Source: CAWAMR01 sp963783095
Lineage (GTDB): Bacteria; Planctomycetota; Planctomycetia; Gemmatales; Gemmataceae
Assembly: GCA_963783095.1 (NCBI GenBank)
Contig: CAWAMR010000003.1
Coordinates: forward strand, 248,001 to 312,000
Direction of reading: 5' to 3'
DNA length: 64,000 nt
Position numbers and translations under genes: made by a program. Of the stretch, positions 1 through 8,235 are shown piece by piece. How positions within the stretch are numbered: the stretch's first letter is position 1; the number at the start of each line of letters is the position of its first letter. The notes below the pieces were generated by a model. The model worked only from the letters and a program-made list of their open reading frames with translations, did not search any database and was not told where the DNA came from.

Positions 1-1
1 G

Positions 2-232
2 ATCGGAAACCCTGGGCCCGTCTCGGCAATTCCTTCTCACGATCCGAACTCAGAGCCGGAAGAGAAACTGAAATCTGAACCAAACAATTCTTCTTACCTG
101 TATGTTTATATTCTGGGGGGAATATGGATTAGCTCTATATTGGCCTGCTTTTTAGTCCGACCTTGGAGAAGAAGAATGGTCAACTTCTTGAAAGCGTTGC
201 GGAATTGTCACAGAAACAAGAGCGGAAGATAA
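2..232 (+). CDS. C-terminal end of an unknown membrane-anchored protein (partial)
   Basis: An open frame runs in from the left edge and stops at TAA 230-232, giving about 76 residues. It has an acidic, proline- and asparagine-rich stretch, then one hydrophobic segment of about 22 residues (from YLYVYILGG to ACFLV), then a short Arg/Lys-rich tail (RPWRRR). That layout suggests a C-terminal membrane anchor with a positively charged cytoplasmic end. The start lies outside the window and no family can be named. It may belong to the mobile element that ends at the tRNA near 8.2 kb. Confidence 0.4.
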   Translation: MGNPGPVSAIPSHDPNSEPEEKLKSEPNNSSYLYVYILGGIWISSILACFLVRPWRRRMVNFLKALRNCHRNKSGR

Positions 233-335
233 CTTGCTTGGCTAAGACATCTTTTTGATTGACGGAAGCCATTCCAGCATTTTAGAGTGGCTTTCGTCTG
301 CTGTATTCTGAAAGCCCAAATGAATCATTTCTAGT

Positions 336-860
336 GTGCTGAAATCCTTTTTGAATAGCCAAATCCTTCTTAGCAACGGCTCCAGGGTACTCGCCGATAA
401 GGTCGCATATTGGTTGAGAGAAATTCGAGATTTGGCGGAGGGAGATGAAACGGATCGCGAAATGCTCGCAACCCTTCGCAAACTAGCGCTTGGCGAAAAA
501 GTTCATCCTGAATTGACGGCGCAACTGCAGACTCTCAAGGATGATTATTTTCTGAAAGACGACGGACAATTACATGAAGAATTGGGTCAAGTGATCCTTG
601 CATCGGTTCGAGGGGTGGGCAAAGCACTGCATGTGGATCCCCCCTTCGTCAGCGCGAAGGATCGTGTGCTTGTCGATTTAATCACCAGTATCAAATCGGT
701 TGAGATTTCCTTTGACGAAAAACAGGCTGCAGATATATTCAGCGAGGCGCTCGCCCCAGACGAGATAGATGCGAAGCTCAAGTTGGATGTAAGAGAGTTG
801 AAAAAAAGCTTGGAAGAGAGGAAGAAGGACCAAGAGCCGCCCGCGCCGACGAAGGGTTGA
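336..860 (+). CDS. Hypothetical helical protein
   Basis: This 174-residue ORF starts at GTG 336 and is not recognised. The protein is rich in charged residues and leucine and is probably all-helical. The last 40 residues are strongly amphipathic and lysine/glutamate-rich (KKSLEERKKDQE), followed by a proline-rich end. There are no obvious membrane segments or catalytic motifs. It lies among other small unknown genes at the left of the putative integrated element. The start is uncertain, because no strong ribosome-binding site precedes the GTG. Confidence 0.5.
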   Translation: MLKSFLNSQILLSNGSRVLADKVAYWLREIRDLAEGDETDREMLATLRKLALGEKVHPELTAQLQTLKDDYFLKDDGQLHEELGQVILASVRGVGKALHVDPPFVSAKDRVLVDLITSIKSVEISFDEKQAADIFSEALAPDEIDAKLKLDVRELKKSLEERKKDQEPPAPTKG

Positions 861-1055
861 TTGGGCTCTTCGATGTCTCCTGTCGATGTGGCATGCAAGC
901 ATTTTTTTCGCCATACAACTGTCACATTCTCCCAAATCGTTCGCTGTAGCATTGTGTTGTAAAACGTCACTGGCGTTATGTTGAGACTTTGGAATTCACA
1001 ACGCCCGTGGACAATATCAACGTGATTCCTCGCCCTTTTGATGCTGGGTGAAACA

Positions 1056-1256
1056 ATGCCAACGCACATTCTTGACGAGGATTTTCTTGCCTTGCTAAGG
1101 CTGGAAGATGATGGATGTACACTTTTCCCAGATGAACCAGCACCCGCGGCTCCGAGCGAATCTCGAAGACCGGAACCTGGGCTTCACAACAACGAAAGTG
1201 ATTTTTCTGAAGATCAATCCAAGGAGAACAAAGATGATGAAGGCACATCCCGCTAG
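1056..1256 (+). CDS. Small acidic hypothetical protein
   Basis: This ORF encodes about 66 residues, with an alternative start at 1038. The N-terminal half is compact (ILDEDFLALLRLEDDG) and the C-terminal half is a hydrophilic, probably disordered tail rich in Glu, Asp, Ser and Pro. The GGTGA just before ATG 1056 could serve as a ribosome-binding site, which favours this start over 1038. Its end overlaps the start of the next small gene by 23 bases, an arrangement common in tightly packed mobile elements. No family is recognised. Confidence 0.4.
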   Translation: MPTHILDEDFLALLRLEDDGCTLFPDEPAPAAPSESRRPEPGLHNNESDFSEDQSKENKDDEGTSR

Positions 1257-1449
1257 TCGCTCTGAACTACTAGCAGACATTCAACGCAACAAGAAACTCG
1301 CCAAGGAAATCGCCTCTGTCTTTTGTGCGTCAGGGAAGGCCGAGGAACTGTTTCTCGAATTCGTTATGGACATCGGAGTAGAGATTCATGAAATCCATGA
1401 GTCTGCCCGCATGGCGATGAGATTCTATCCGGAAAACGTTTTGGGTTAA
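1234..1449 (+). CDS. Small hypothetical helical protein
   Basis: I chose ATG 1234 rather than the longer in-frame start at 1108 because an AAGGAG ribosome-binding site lies at 1221-1226. The product has 71 residues and looks like a helical bundle (SELLADIQRNKKLAKEIASV, then an EELFLEFVMDIG segment). It overlaps the preceding small acidic gene by 23 bases. Its TAA overlaps an ATG (TAATG) that opens another ORF at 1449-1679, but that ORF has an unconvincing composition. Function is unknown. Confidence 0.45.
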   Translation: MMKAHPASRSELLADIQRNKKLAKEIASVFCASGKAEELFLEFVMDIGVEIHEIHESARMAMRFYPENVLG

Positions 1450-1675
1450 TGCGAACACTCCTGGGCTTGCAGCTCGGGAGTTTTCATCTTTGCATCATGA
1501 AGCACGCCACCGCATTCGCATCATCACTTTTTTCAGATGCTGGCCCATGCAGGCGAACCAATTCGTCTCACATGCCCAGGCGGAATGAGGAAACCACCCA
1601 CCGCAACAACTCCAAAAATCACGGCCAACCGGTAGGACGAAGGGTGGTCAGACATTCGTCTGGAATGAATGGCCA

Positions 1676-2017
1676 ATGAGAAAGCGCCATCCTGCCGAAC
1701 GTGAGAAAAGCCTCCTGGCACTTCTCGATACTTGTGTCGCTTGGCCAGACACCTGGGTATCGTTGCGAAAGCTCCACACCTCGAGTCTCCTCAAGGAAAA
1801 CCGTCAAACTCTCAGTCTCCCTTCCGAAGTTAGCCTATCGACGATACTCAATCACCTCCACGAATTGGCCTCCCTTTGCAGGATGGAAAACCTGCTGTTC
1901 CCGGAAGAAAAACGGCAGATTTCCCAGTTTTACGAAGGTGCCAAGGAAAGGCTTGAGAGAATCAGGCCGCTGTTGGTGGGGTTGATCCGGCTGACGGAAC
2001 AACGCCACTCGAAGTGA
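1676..2017 (+). CDS. Hypothetical protein
   Basis: This 113-residue ORF has a plausible soluble helical composition (EVSLSTILNHLHELASL, then EEKRQISQFYEGAKERLERI). I do not recognise it and the start is weakly supported. It begins in an ATGA overlap with the doubtful ORF 1449-1679. An antisense ORF at 1835-2224 has poorer composition and was not preferred. It sits in the left part of the mobile element among other small genes. Confidence 0.3.
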   Translation: MRKRHPAEREKSLLALLDTCVAWPDTWVSLRKLHTSSLLKENRQTLSLPSEVSLSTILNHLHELASLCRMENLLFPEEKRQISQFYEGAKERLERIRPLLVGLIRLTEQRHSK

Positions 2018-2250
2018 CTCGGACTTCGGAAAATCACACATCCACAAATCTGCGTGTTCAATCTTTTTGAGCGCGTTCCATAGCGAAAAATACTCGATAA
2101 AGTGATCCTGAAATGGCGAGCCAGTTTTTCTGCTGGAAGGTGTTGGCCACCCATTCGGTCGTTGAAAGGATCCATCAAAAGCCCAGGGGATCATGCACGA
2201 GAAATCCCTGAAACGAATTACCAAAGAACATCATCCATCATGGTGCAGTA

Positions 2251-2415
2251 ATGATCGACCCGACAGACGATTTGATTGACGCCCTGTCCATCGAGCGGTG
2301 GCACGATGACGGTGGTGCGTGTCCTCCCGGTGAAAATGTCGAAACGATTGCGACCTCTCGACAGAACGATAGCGATTACAGCCCAGACCGCGAAACTGCG
2401 GTAACCCACGTGTGA
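2251..2415 (+). CDS. Micro-ORF, 54-residue acidic protein
   Basis: Starting at ATG 2251 the frame encodes a 54-residue acidic peptide (IDPTDDLIDALSIERWHDD, then a Ser/Asp/Glu-rich end) and stops at TGA 2413-2415. The GTG of the next micro-ORF starts inside this stop (GTGA, 2412-2415), the geometry of translational coupling. That overlap, and the continued run of genes into the coupling ATPase, are the main reasons for calling it. Function is unknown. Confidence 0.4.
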   Translation: MIDPTDDLIDALSIERWHDDGGACPPGENVETIATSRQNDSDYSPDRETAVTHV

Positions 2416-2576
2416 AATGGATTACCCATCGTTTTGGCCTCGGTGCCGCCCGGCCATCGGATCAGTTGCGGCACTTGAAATTAAAGCACCGCACACGTGT
2501 TCCGACCCGAACCAGCCGAGAAAAGCTGCCACAAGGGACGATCATCGAGTTCGCCGGTGCGCGAAACAAGAGTTAG
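2412..2576 (+). CDS. Micro-ORF, 54-residue basic protein
   Basis: The GTG at 2412 overlaps the stop of the preceding micro-ORF by four bases. The frame encodes 54 residues rich in Arg, Lys and His (LRHLKLKHRTRVPTRTSREK) and ends at TAG 2574-2576, whose last base begins an in-frame GTG of the coupling-protein gene. An acidic micro-protein followed by a basic one, each coupled to the next gene, suggests a small operon with the ATPase. No homologue is recognised. The ORF could be spurious, because a second frame is also open here. Confidence 0.4.
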   Translation: MKWITHRFGLGAARPSDQLRHLKLKHRTRVPTRTSREKLPQGTIIEFAGARNKS

Positions 2577-2587
2577 TGAGGGATGTT

Positions 2588-4663
2588 ATGAACCTTATCT
2601 GCGAGATCTGTTGGAAACTGGTCCTGAAGCCAATGGCGACGGTGGTGTCCGTGTGCTTTGCTCTCGTGCTTCTGCTGATGACAATCTTCAGCCGCCTGTG
2701 CCTCATGGCTGCGGTAAGTGCGGTTTGGCTGACGGCGTGTTTTGGGCTCATGTACGTTCTCGCCGTGGCACCCGGCCTGCTGGTCCTGGCCGTACTGGTC
2801 GCGCTCTTCTTTGCCCGACGCCGATTCCGTGGCGGGCAGTGGGCTTTCGGGACGGGACGATTTGCCGAACCCGACGAGCTTGCTCGCGCGCACATTCTGT
2901 CCGCTGAGTCAGGTCTGCTGATCGGAAAGGTCGAAGCGCCGCGCACTAAAGCGGCGATCCGGCTACTCTTCCGGCTTGCGTTGGCCAAATCGGCAGTGGC
3001 TTGCTGGCTGTTCCTTTCGTCGCTTTCCGGACGGCGAAGCGGCCTGTGGGCACGGCTGAGTAGCGGCACCCACGCCGTCGCCTTCGCTCCGACTGGCCGG
3101 GGCAAGGGCACTGGGCTGGTCATCCCCAACTTGCTCACCTACCCCGGATCGGTGGTGGTCATAGACCCCAAAGGCGAAAATGCAAAATTGACTGCCGATT
3201 TTCGTCGGCGGCATTTCGGGCACCAGTCCGTTCTCGTCGATCCGTATCGGGTCGTCACGCAATCGCCGGACACATTCAACGTACTGGACGGCATCGACAA
3301 GACGTCATCGCTTGCACTGGACTTCGCGCAGGCCATTGCCGAGGCGCTCGTCGTCAGGACGGGCCAGGAGAAAGAGCCGCACTGGGCCGACTCGGCAGAG
3401 CTATGGATTTGGGCGGTTACCTCCCTCGTGCTGCATGAGGCCGACCCGGAAACCATGAATCTGCAAACCGTGGCCACGATCCTCGCCGATCCGCTCAAGC
3501 TGCGCGCCGCCGTCGAGGTCATGAAACAAAGCGACGCCTGGGCTGGGCTGCTGGCGCGGCTCGGAGAGCAGTTGCAACACTTCGTGGATCGCGAGTTGGG
3601 GAGCACGCTTACAACTACCAACCGGTTTTTGCGCTTCCTAAGCACGATAGCGGTGGCGGAAAGCACGCGAAGCAGCAGTTTCGACCCAAGGCATCTCCGG
3701 AACGGCAAGATGTCGATCTATTTGATACTGCCTTTGCAGTTTTTGCGGACAACATCTCCGCTGCTTCGGTTGTGGATAAGCGCCCTGCTCCGTGCAACTA
3801 TTGGTTCAGGATCTGACGAGCGGGCCAAGGTTTGGTGGATTCTCGATGAGGCAAGCAGCCTCGGCCACTTACCCTGCCTCGACGACGCGGTGGAACGGCT
3901 GAGGGGCTTTGGCACGAGATTGTTTTTCCTGTACCAGTCGATGGGCCAACTCGAACAGTGTTTCCCCGATGGACGCGCGCAGACGTTTCTGTCCAACATG
4001 GATCACACCATTTTTTTCGGGGTGAACGACCTTCAAACGGCTAATGCCGTGAGCGAACGCCTGGGCATGAGTACGGTTCCCGTCTGGTCGGAAAACGGCG
4101 GACGCTCGCGTAACCGCAATCACGGCGAAATGGGGCAGTCGAGTTCGTCGGCCTCCTCCAACGACGGCTACAGCATCTCCGAGACCGGCCGCAAGTTGCT
4201 GACACCGGATGAAGTGATGAATCTCGGCGAACGGCAAGCCATCGTGTTTACGCCCGGCGCGCGACCGTTCATCGCCCGCCTCGTGCGCTACTACGAGCGT
4301 GAATTTCGCTCGGTGCCTGGCCGTCGCCGCGGCGCGGCTGCATTAAGCCTCACCTTCCGGAGCCTGATCGTCGCGTCGGTCATCGTGGGTATCGCCGCCG
4401 CCGGCATTGCATGGATCGCCGATGAGTGGCGGCGCACCCGGCAGGCGGCGCAGTCGCTTCCAGGAACACAGCCGATTAACCATCGGCAAGAGCAGACATC
4501 CCCGAGGACGTTCCCCGGTAATGATGGTTTGATCCCGCTTCAGAAAGGGTATGGCAATGCAGCAAAAGATTGGCGAAGGCCACGCGGACGCGATGCTCCG
4601 GCTTGGCCTGAAGGAGCTTCGCAACGCGCTGAATCCTTCGAAGGAGTCCGTCGCCGACAGTGA
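2588..4663 (+). CDS. VirD4/TraG-family conjugative coupling ATPase
   Basis: This is a type IV secretion coupling protein, the ring ATPase that delivers relaxosome DNA to a conjugation channel at the inner membrane. An N-terminal membrane domain carries two hydrophobic segments in the first 80 residues. Walker A is APTGRGKGTG, followed by PNLLTYPGSVVVIDPKGEN, a family hallmark. Walker B is WWILDEASSLGHLP. Near the C-terminus lies another hydrophobic stretch (LIVASVIVGIAAAGIAWI). I chose ATG 2588 because GAGGGA lies just upstream; the frame is open back to 2417, and GTG 2576 is an alternative. The last 113 bases overlap the next gene. No relaxase or channel genes are visible, so the element is probably mobilisable, or its remainder lies left of the window. 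Confidence 0.88.
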   Translation: MNLICEICWKLVLKPMATVVSVCFALVLLLMTIFSRLCLMAAVSAVWLTACFGLMYVLAVAPGLLVLAVLVALFFARRRFRGGQWAFGTGRFAEPDELARAHILSAESGLLIGKVEAPRTKAAIRLLFRLALAKSAVACWLFLSSLSGRRSGLWARLSSGTHAVAFAPTGRGKGTGLVIPNLLTYPGSVVVIDPKGENAKLTADFRRRHFGHQSVLVDPYRVVTQSPDTFNVLDGIDKTSSLALDFAQAIAEALVVRTGQEKEPHWADSAELWIWAVTSLVLHEADPETMNLQTVATILADPLKLRAAVEVMKQSDAWAGLLARLGEQLQHFVDRELGSTLTTTNRFLRFLSTIAVAESTRSSSFDPRHLRNGKMSIYLILPLQFLRTTSPLLRLWISALLRATIGSGSDERAKVWWILDEASSLGHLPCLDDAVERLRGFGTRLFFLYQSMGQLEQCFPDGRAQTFLSNMDHTIFFGVNDLQTANAVSERLGMSTVPVWSENGGRSRNRNHGEMGQSSSSASSNDGYSISETGRKLLTPDEVMNLGERQAIVFTPGARPFIARLVRYYEREFRSVPGRRRGAAALSLTFRSLIVASVIVGIAAAGIAWIADEWRRTRQAAQSLPGTQPINHRQEQTSPRTFPGNDGLIPLQKGYGNAAKDWRRPRGRDAPAWPEGASQRAESFEGVRRRQ

Positions 4664-4796
4664 AATCGGTTTGTACGGCACAAAGACGCAAGGAGAGATC
4701 GCAGAATCGCGCGATTACCGCGAAGAAGGCATACGGCCGGAGCCTCCCGGCCAGGACGAACAGGAACGCGAACAGCGCCGCTCGCAGGGCCGCTGA
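4551..4796 (+). CDS. Small hypothetical protein of the conjugative module
   Basis: This 81-residue soluble protein begins with a helical segment (GEGHADAMLRLGLKELRNAL) and ends in a highly charged Gln/Glu/Arg tail that is likely disordered. It overlaps the 3' end of the coupling-ATPase gene by 113 bases, with AAAGGG shortly before its start codons at 4551/4557. Position and coupling suggest a role with the ATPase, but no function can be assigned. Confidence 0.5.
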   Translation: MAMQQKIGEGHADAMLRLGLKELRNALNPSKESVADSEIGLYGTKTQGEIAESRDYREEGIRPEPPGQDEQEREQRRSQGR

Positions 4797-4909
4797 TGTG
4801 CAACAACCATCGCCCAGACACCTGAACGTGGACTGGATCGGAAGAAAAGAATCGCCAGCGTCCGGCGCGTTGCCGGGCGCAAAACACTGTTCGCCCAACT
4901 AAGGAGTCG

Positions 4910-5179
4910 ATGATGCGTCTGTTAGCAAGTGGGAGTGAGGGTGACAATTCAGGGCTGATCGGAGCCTTGTTCGTTCTCGGCGTGATCGCGTACGTGGTCT
5001 ACCACGTGTACATTTTTTTTGCCCGCCCCGACCAATGGGCGGAAATGCAACGCCGCAAGCATGAAAAGGAAATGGCGGCCGCCGAGGAGCGCAAGGCCAA
5101 GGCGGGCCGGATCACCGGCGGCATCCTGGGTGCCGTTGCCAAGGCAGCGCTGGGCGGGATCTTCAAGCACCGGAACTGA
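4910..5179 (+). CDS. Small single-span membrane protein
   Basis: This is an 89-residue protein. After a short polar N-terminus there is one transmembrane helix (LIGALFVLGVIAYVVYHVYI), then a basic, helical cytoplasmic part (MQRRKHEKEMAAAEERKAK) and a glycine/alanine-rich end. AAGGAG precedes ATG 4910, with a second ATG directly after it. It sits between the coupling-ATPase module and the ParB-like gene. Function is unknown. Confidence 0.6.
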   Translation: MMRLLASGSEGDNSGLIGALFVLGVIAYVVYHVYIFFARPDQWAEMQRRKHEKEMAAAEERKAKAGRITGGILGAVAKAALGGIFKHRN

Positions 5180-5280
5180 CCCTGCGTCCACGCCGAACTT
5201 TGCCACGGAAGGCACTGGCCCCACGGAAGGGGCATTCTTTGGGACTCCCTGATGCAGGAAACCAAGCAGGAGAATGAGCA

Positions 5281-5385
5281 ATGGACGGATATTCGGTCGC
5301 GGTGGCAAGTAGCCTGCTGATCGTCATGCTGGCCGGGCTGATTGAAAGGCACCTGGCTCGAAAGGGTCGCAATGAAAAATCATAG
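5281..5385 (+). CDS. 34-residue membrane micro-protein
   Basis: ATG 5281 follows CAGGAG at a suitable distance. The 34-residue product has one hydrophobic helix (SVAVASSLLIVMLAGLI) followed by a basic tail (RHLARKGRNEK), the usual topology of a single-span micro-protein. It lies between two other small genes of the element. Its small size makes it uncertain, but the ribosome-binding site and clear amphiphilic pattern support it. Confidence 0.45.
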   Translation: MDGYSVAVASSLLIVMLAGLIERHLARKGRNEKS

Positions 5386-5393
5386 TCGTCAGC

Positions 5394-5615
5394 ATGACGC
5401 GGCAATGGCAACCATGCATGCCGTACTCAAAAGCACTCAACGATGATCTGCCGTATGAACGGCGCCTGTCGGTCATGTACCTGCTTTACCATTCGTTCAG
5501 AGCGGTACTCGAAAGTTACGAAGCGCTGCCAGCAACCGGAGACACCGGTTGCGGACTAGAAACTGAAGGAGCGCCACTGCCCCAGGACGGGGCTTCCAAT
5601 ACAAGGCACGAGTGA
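5394..5615 (+). CDS. Hypothetical 73-residue protein
   Basis: The ORF begins eight bases after the preceding micro-protein gene and ends 33 bases before the ParB-like gene. A central amphipathic part (YERRLSVMYLLYHSFRAVLE) looks protein-like, while the C-terminal third is low in complexity and may be disordered. The ribosome-binding site is weak. It is retained because it fills the gap in an otherwise close run of same-strand genes; it could be spurious. Confidence 0.35.
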   Translation: MTRQWQPCMPYSKALNDDLPYERRLSVMYLLYHSFRAVLESYEALPATGDTGCGLETEGAPLPQDGASNTRHE

Positions 5616-5648
5616 GATTCAGGTTGTTTTATTCAGGGGATAACGCCA

Positions 5649-6443
5649 ATGGCTTCGACACTGACCAGCAAGCCGCTGGATTTTTTCAGGCCCGATCCGG
5701 GCAATCCTCGCGTATCCACGGCAATCGAGGAATTGCGGGAACTGCGTGATTCGCTGTGCAAACGGCAGTTCGTTCCGCTCCTGGCGAAGCCGGACGGCAC
5801 GATCCTCGACGGTTGGCGCAGGTGGTCTGCGGCGAAGCTGGACGGCAAGCCCGAACGCCTCGATGTCATCATCACGGATGAACCGCTGACACCCGCCCAG
5901 ATAAAGGAAATCCAGCTTGTAACCGCCTTGCACCGCGCCGACCTGAAGCCCTACGAACAATTTCTCGGGTGCCGCGACTGGCTGGCATTGAACCCGCAGG
6001 CGACGGCAAAGGATCTGGCCGCACGGATCGACCGCGATCCATCTACGTTGGTGCGCGTCCTGTCGCTGTCGAAATGCGTCCAGCAGGTTCAACAGGCCGC
6101 TGCTAACGGCAAGCTGGGCACATCGGATTGGTACGCGATTTCGAAAGTTCCGGAGGCGGAACAAGAGGCAATGCTCGCGGCAAAATTGGCAGGCACCAGC
6201 CGCGACCAACTCGAAGCGCGCGGCCGAAAGCTTCGCGGCAGCGTATCCGGGATCAGGGTCAACCGGCTCAGGGTTCCCCTCGGTTCGCAAGGCCGGTCCG
6301 TGACCATCGCCGGCAAGGACCTGTCGCTTGAAGACACTATCGAGATTTTGCAGGAAGCGCTGAAATCCGCTCGCAAGGCCCAACACGAGAGCCTGGACGG
6401 CAAAACATGGGTGCAGGTCATGAAGCAAAAGGCAAAGGCGTAA
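5649..6443 (+). CDS. ParB/Srx-like nuclease or partition-type DNA-binding protein
   Basis: This 264-residue protein has the ParB N-terminal pattern: a proline- and asparagine-containing opening (DPGNPRVSTAIEELRELRDS), then FVPLLAKPDGTILDGWRRWSA, matching the family's conserved box before G.RR..A. A helix-turn-helix-like middle follows (ATAKDLAARIDRDPSTLVRV). The C-terminal part has a short beta-rich segment and a helical end. ParB-like proteins bind centromere-like sites or act as regulators or nucleases; in integrative elements they often help maintenance. No ParA partner is visible, so a regulatory role is equally likely. Confidence 0.72.
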   Translation: MASTLTSKPLDFFRPDPGNPRVSTAIEELRELRDSLCKRQFVPLLAKPDGTILDGWRRWSAAKLDGKPERLDVIITDEPLTPAQIKEIQLVTALHRADLKPYEQFLGCRDWLALNPQATAKDLAARIDRDPSTLVRVLSLSKCVQQVQQAAANGKLGTSDWYAISKVPEAEQEAMLAAKLAGTSRDQLEARGRKLRGSVSGIRVNRLRVPLGSQGRSVTIAGKDLSLEDTIEILQEALKSARKAQHESLDGKTWVQVMKQKAKA

Positions 6444-6471
6444 CGCCGAAAAAATGAAGGGGAATTGAAAG

Positions 6472-6750
6472 GTGGCGGCTGTGATGACTCTCGAAGAGCG
6501 GCTTGAAAAAATCGAATCGATGCTCGTCGTCCTGGTCGAACGGCAACAGGTCCGGGAATGGTACTCGGTCGAGGAATTCGCGGGCATTGTCGGGCGTTCC
6601 GAGTTCACCTGCCGCGAATGGTGCCGTCATCGCCGCATCCATGCGGAGAAGAAAGACAGTGGGCGGGGTGCGTACGCGGCGTGGGTCATCTCCCATGCCG
6701 AATTGCTGCGGTATCAGCGCGAGGGATTGCTCATGTGGAACGGCAAATAG
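6472..6750 (+). CDS. Helix-turn-helix DNA-binding protein
   Basis: This is a 92-residue protein. The first 25 residues form a short coiled-coil-like helix (LEERLEKIESMLVVLVERQQ). A winged helix-turn-helix of the excisionase type follows (WYSVEEFAGIVGRSEFTCRE, then WCRHRRIHAEKK). The start is GTG 6472 or ATG 6484. It is followed by a second small DNA-binding gene and the convergent integrase, so it probably regulates the element or helps excision. Confidence 0.65.
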   Translation: MAAVMTLEERLEKIESMLVVLVERQQVREWYSVEEFAGIVGRSEFTCREWCRHRRIHAEKKDSGRGAYAAWVISHAELLRYQREGLLMWNGK

Positions 6751-6825
6751 TGCTGCCGCATTCAGGCAGGCAGGTTGCGAACTCGTTGACAAGGCACGGA
6801 CGCAACAGAGAAATCGAGGTATGGC

Positions 6826-7074
6826 GTGCTTACGGTTAGAAAAGCTGCTGAGAAGGCCGGCGTCTCGCCTGGCCTCGTTTATGTCTGGGTAGAATCGGGA
6901 GTGCTGACGCATTACAGAATGGGTAAGCCAGGATCACGCGGAAGCATTCGCATCGCCGAGGACGATCTGGATGTGTTCTTGCAAAGCATGAAAAAGGAAA
7001 ATGGGACGGAGATGACGTCTCCGCCCCGAAAACGAAAGGTCATTTTGAAGCATTTGAAGCTGAAGCCTTGTTGA
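6826..7074 (+). CDS. Excisionase-like MerR-type DNA-binding protein
   Basis: This 82-residue product has a helix-turn-helix typical of excisionase and MerR-like proteins (TVRKAAEKAGVSPGLVYVWV), a wing (RMGKPGSRGSIRIAEDDL) and a basic tail (PPRKRKVILKHLKLK). GTG 6826 is preceded by GAGGT. The gene runs into the convergent integrase gene and overlaps its 3' end by 35 bases. Its fold and position make it the likely recombination directionality factor, which is an inference from context. Confidence 0.65.
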   Translation: MLTVRKAAEKAGVSPGLVYVWVESGVLTHYRMGKPGSRGSIRIAEDDLDVFLQSMKKENGTEMTSPPRKRKVILKHLKLKPC

Positions 7075-8107
7075 GTGCTTCGCACAGATGATCGTCCGCA
7101 CGGTTCATATGCGAGTAAACGGCGCTCACCATCTGTCCATTTGCATGGCCCATGATTTCAGCGACGGCAAGGTGATTGACGCCATTCTCAAGCATACGCT
7201 GACAGAAGCCGTGCCGAATGTCATAGGCGGCGAACCCTTTACCGAGCTTCTTCTTCAGCCTGCTGAATCGATTGCAGATGGCGAATATCTTCCACGGGTT
7301 CCCATCGGTATTCAGGAACAAGATGCCCTCGGTCTTCCCGTTGGCCAGCCTTTCCACGATTTCCAAGGCTTTGTCGGTCAGCCGAATGATCCGCCATCGT
7401 TTTTTCCCCTTTGCCTCTTGCGGCGGGAATTCGATCCTTTTGCCTTGTCGGTTGATATGCCTGATCTCGATAAGGCGAGCTTCCTGCGGTCGGCATCCGG
7501 TTTCCCACGCGAAGTGCAGGAGATCGAGGAACGGGCGATCCTTTACCAGAGAGATGATCGTAGCGAAGTCGTGGGACGTGATGGGATTGTCTCGCCGCTT
7601 GGCTCTCGGCTTCTCGATGTGTTTGAGTGGATTGGAGGCGATATAGCCAAGCTTCTCAGCCCAATTAAATGGACGAAGGACATGCACGATCGCGTTTCGC
7701 TTGGTGGTGTCATTCCAACCCTTGTGTTTGTCTACCCATTCGATGACATGAAAGGGTTTCAGGGTTGTAACAGGGACGGTTTCAGGATTTTGAAGGGAAT
7801 CGACAAAATCCTGGATGAAATCGAGGTAGCGGCTGTAAGTTCTCGCTTCCCGGTGGGTGTTGCACCAGTCGAGAAACTTATCGCACACTTCGGCAACCGA
7901 CATTCCGTCGGCTGAAGCAGCTTTTTGAGGTTCCGGCTTTTTGGCCATCAACTCGTGGAAAAGCCGGTCGGCTTCGGGTTTGTCGGAACCCAGTTCATGC
8001 CGCTTGCCGCGAATGTAGACACAGTAGACTTGACGTTCTTCCCAATACCAAGGTTTTGGAGTACGGGCCACAGAATAACCCTCCGGTAGAGCCATGTTGA
8101 TACCCAC
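7040..8107 (-). CDS. Tyrosine recombinase (integrase)
   Basis: This 355-residue phage/ICE-type integrase begins at ATG 8107, or more likely at 8095 (MALPEGYSV). An N-terminal SAM-like core-binding region precedes the catalytic domain. Visible catalytic boxes are the first Arg in WETGCRPQEARL, the RHGFCQRMLENGV segment around the second Arg, MGHANGQMV around the late His, and a Tyr in VYSHMNRADD. The gene lies 129 bases from the 3' end of tRNA-Arg and reads away from it, the standard arrangement for an element integrated at a tRNA 3' end. It is convergent with the excisionase-like gene. Confidence 0.9.
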   Translation of the reverse strand: MGINMALPEGYSVARTPKPWYWEERQVYCVYIRGKRHELGSDKPEADRLFHELMAKKPEPQKAASADGMSVAEVCDKFLDWCNTHREARTYSRYLDFIQDFVDSLQNPETVPVTTLKPFHVIEWVDKHKGWNDTTKRNAIVHVLRPFNWAEKLGYIASNPLKHIEKPRAKRRDNPITSHDFATIISLVKDRPFLDLLHFAWETGCRPQEARLIEIRHINRQGKRIEFPPQEAKGKKRWRIIRLTDKALEIVERLANGKTEGILFLNTDGNPWKIFAICNRFSRLKKKLGKGFAAYDIRHGFCQRMLENGVNHLAVAEIMGHANGQMVSAVYSHMNRADDHLCEALNKASASNASK

Positions 8108-8235
8108 ACGGCAAGCCTTCGGGTTTGCTCTTCCCCTGTCCGGCTGCCACCGGGCGGGGGTTTATTCTGTACCGAAATTCTGTACCAAGCACTATACAGC
8201 TTCGTGCCAATCGTCGTAAGTCCTTATGCTGCAAG

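Noticed and set aside
1449..1679. 76-residue ORF between TAATG and ATGA overlaps
   Set aside because: The overlaps are suggestive but the sequence is low in hydrophobic residues and looks non-coding in its second half.
1835..2224. Minus-strand ORF of 129 residues
   Set aside because: Composition is poor and it is antisense to a slightly better plus-strand ORF; neither is strong.
1..8235. attL repeat of the tRNA-Arg 3' end
   Set aside because: Reading through the region, I found no second copy of the GGATTCGAACCTGT segment; the site may lie outside the window.
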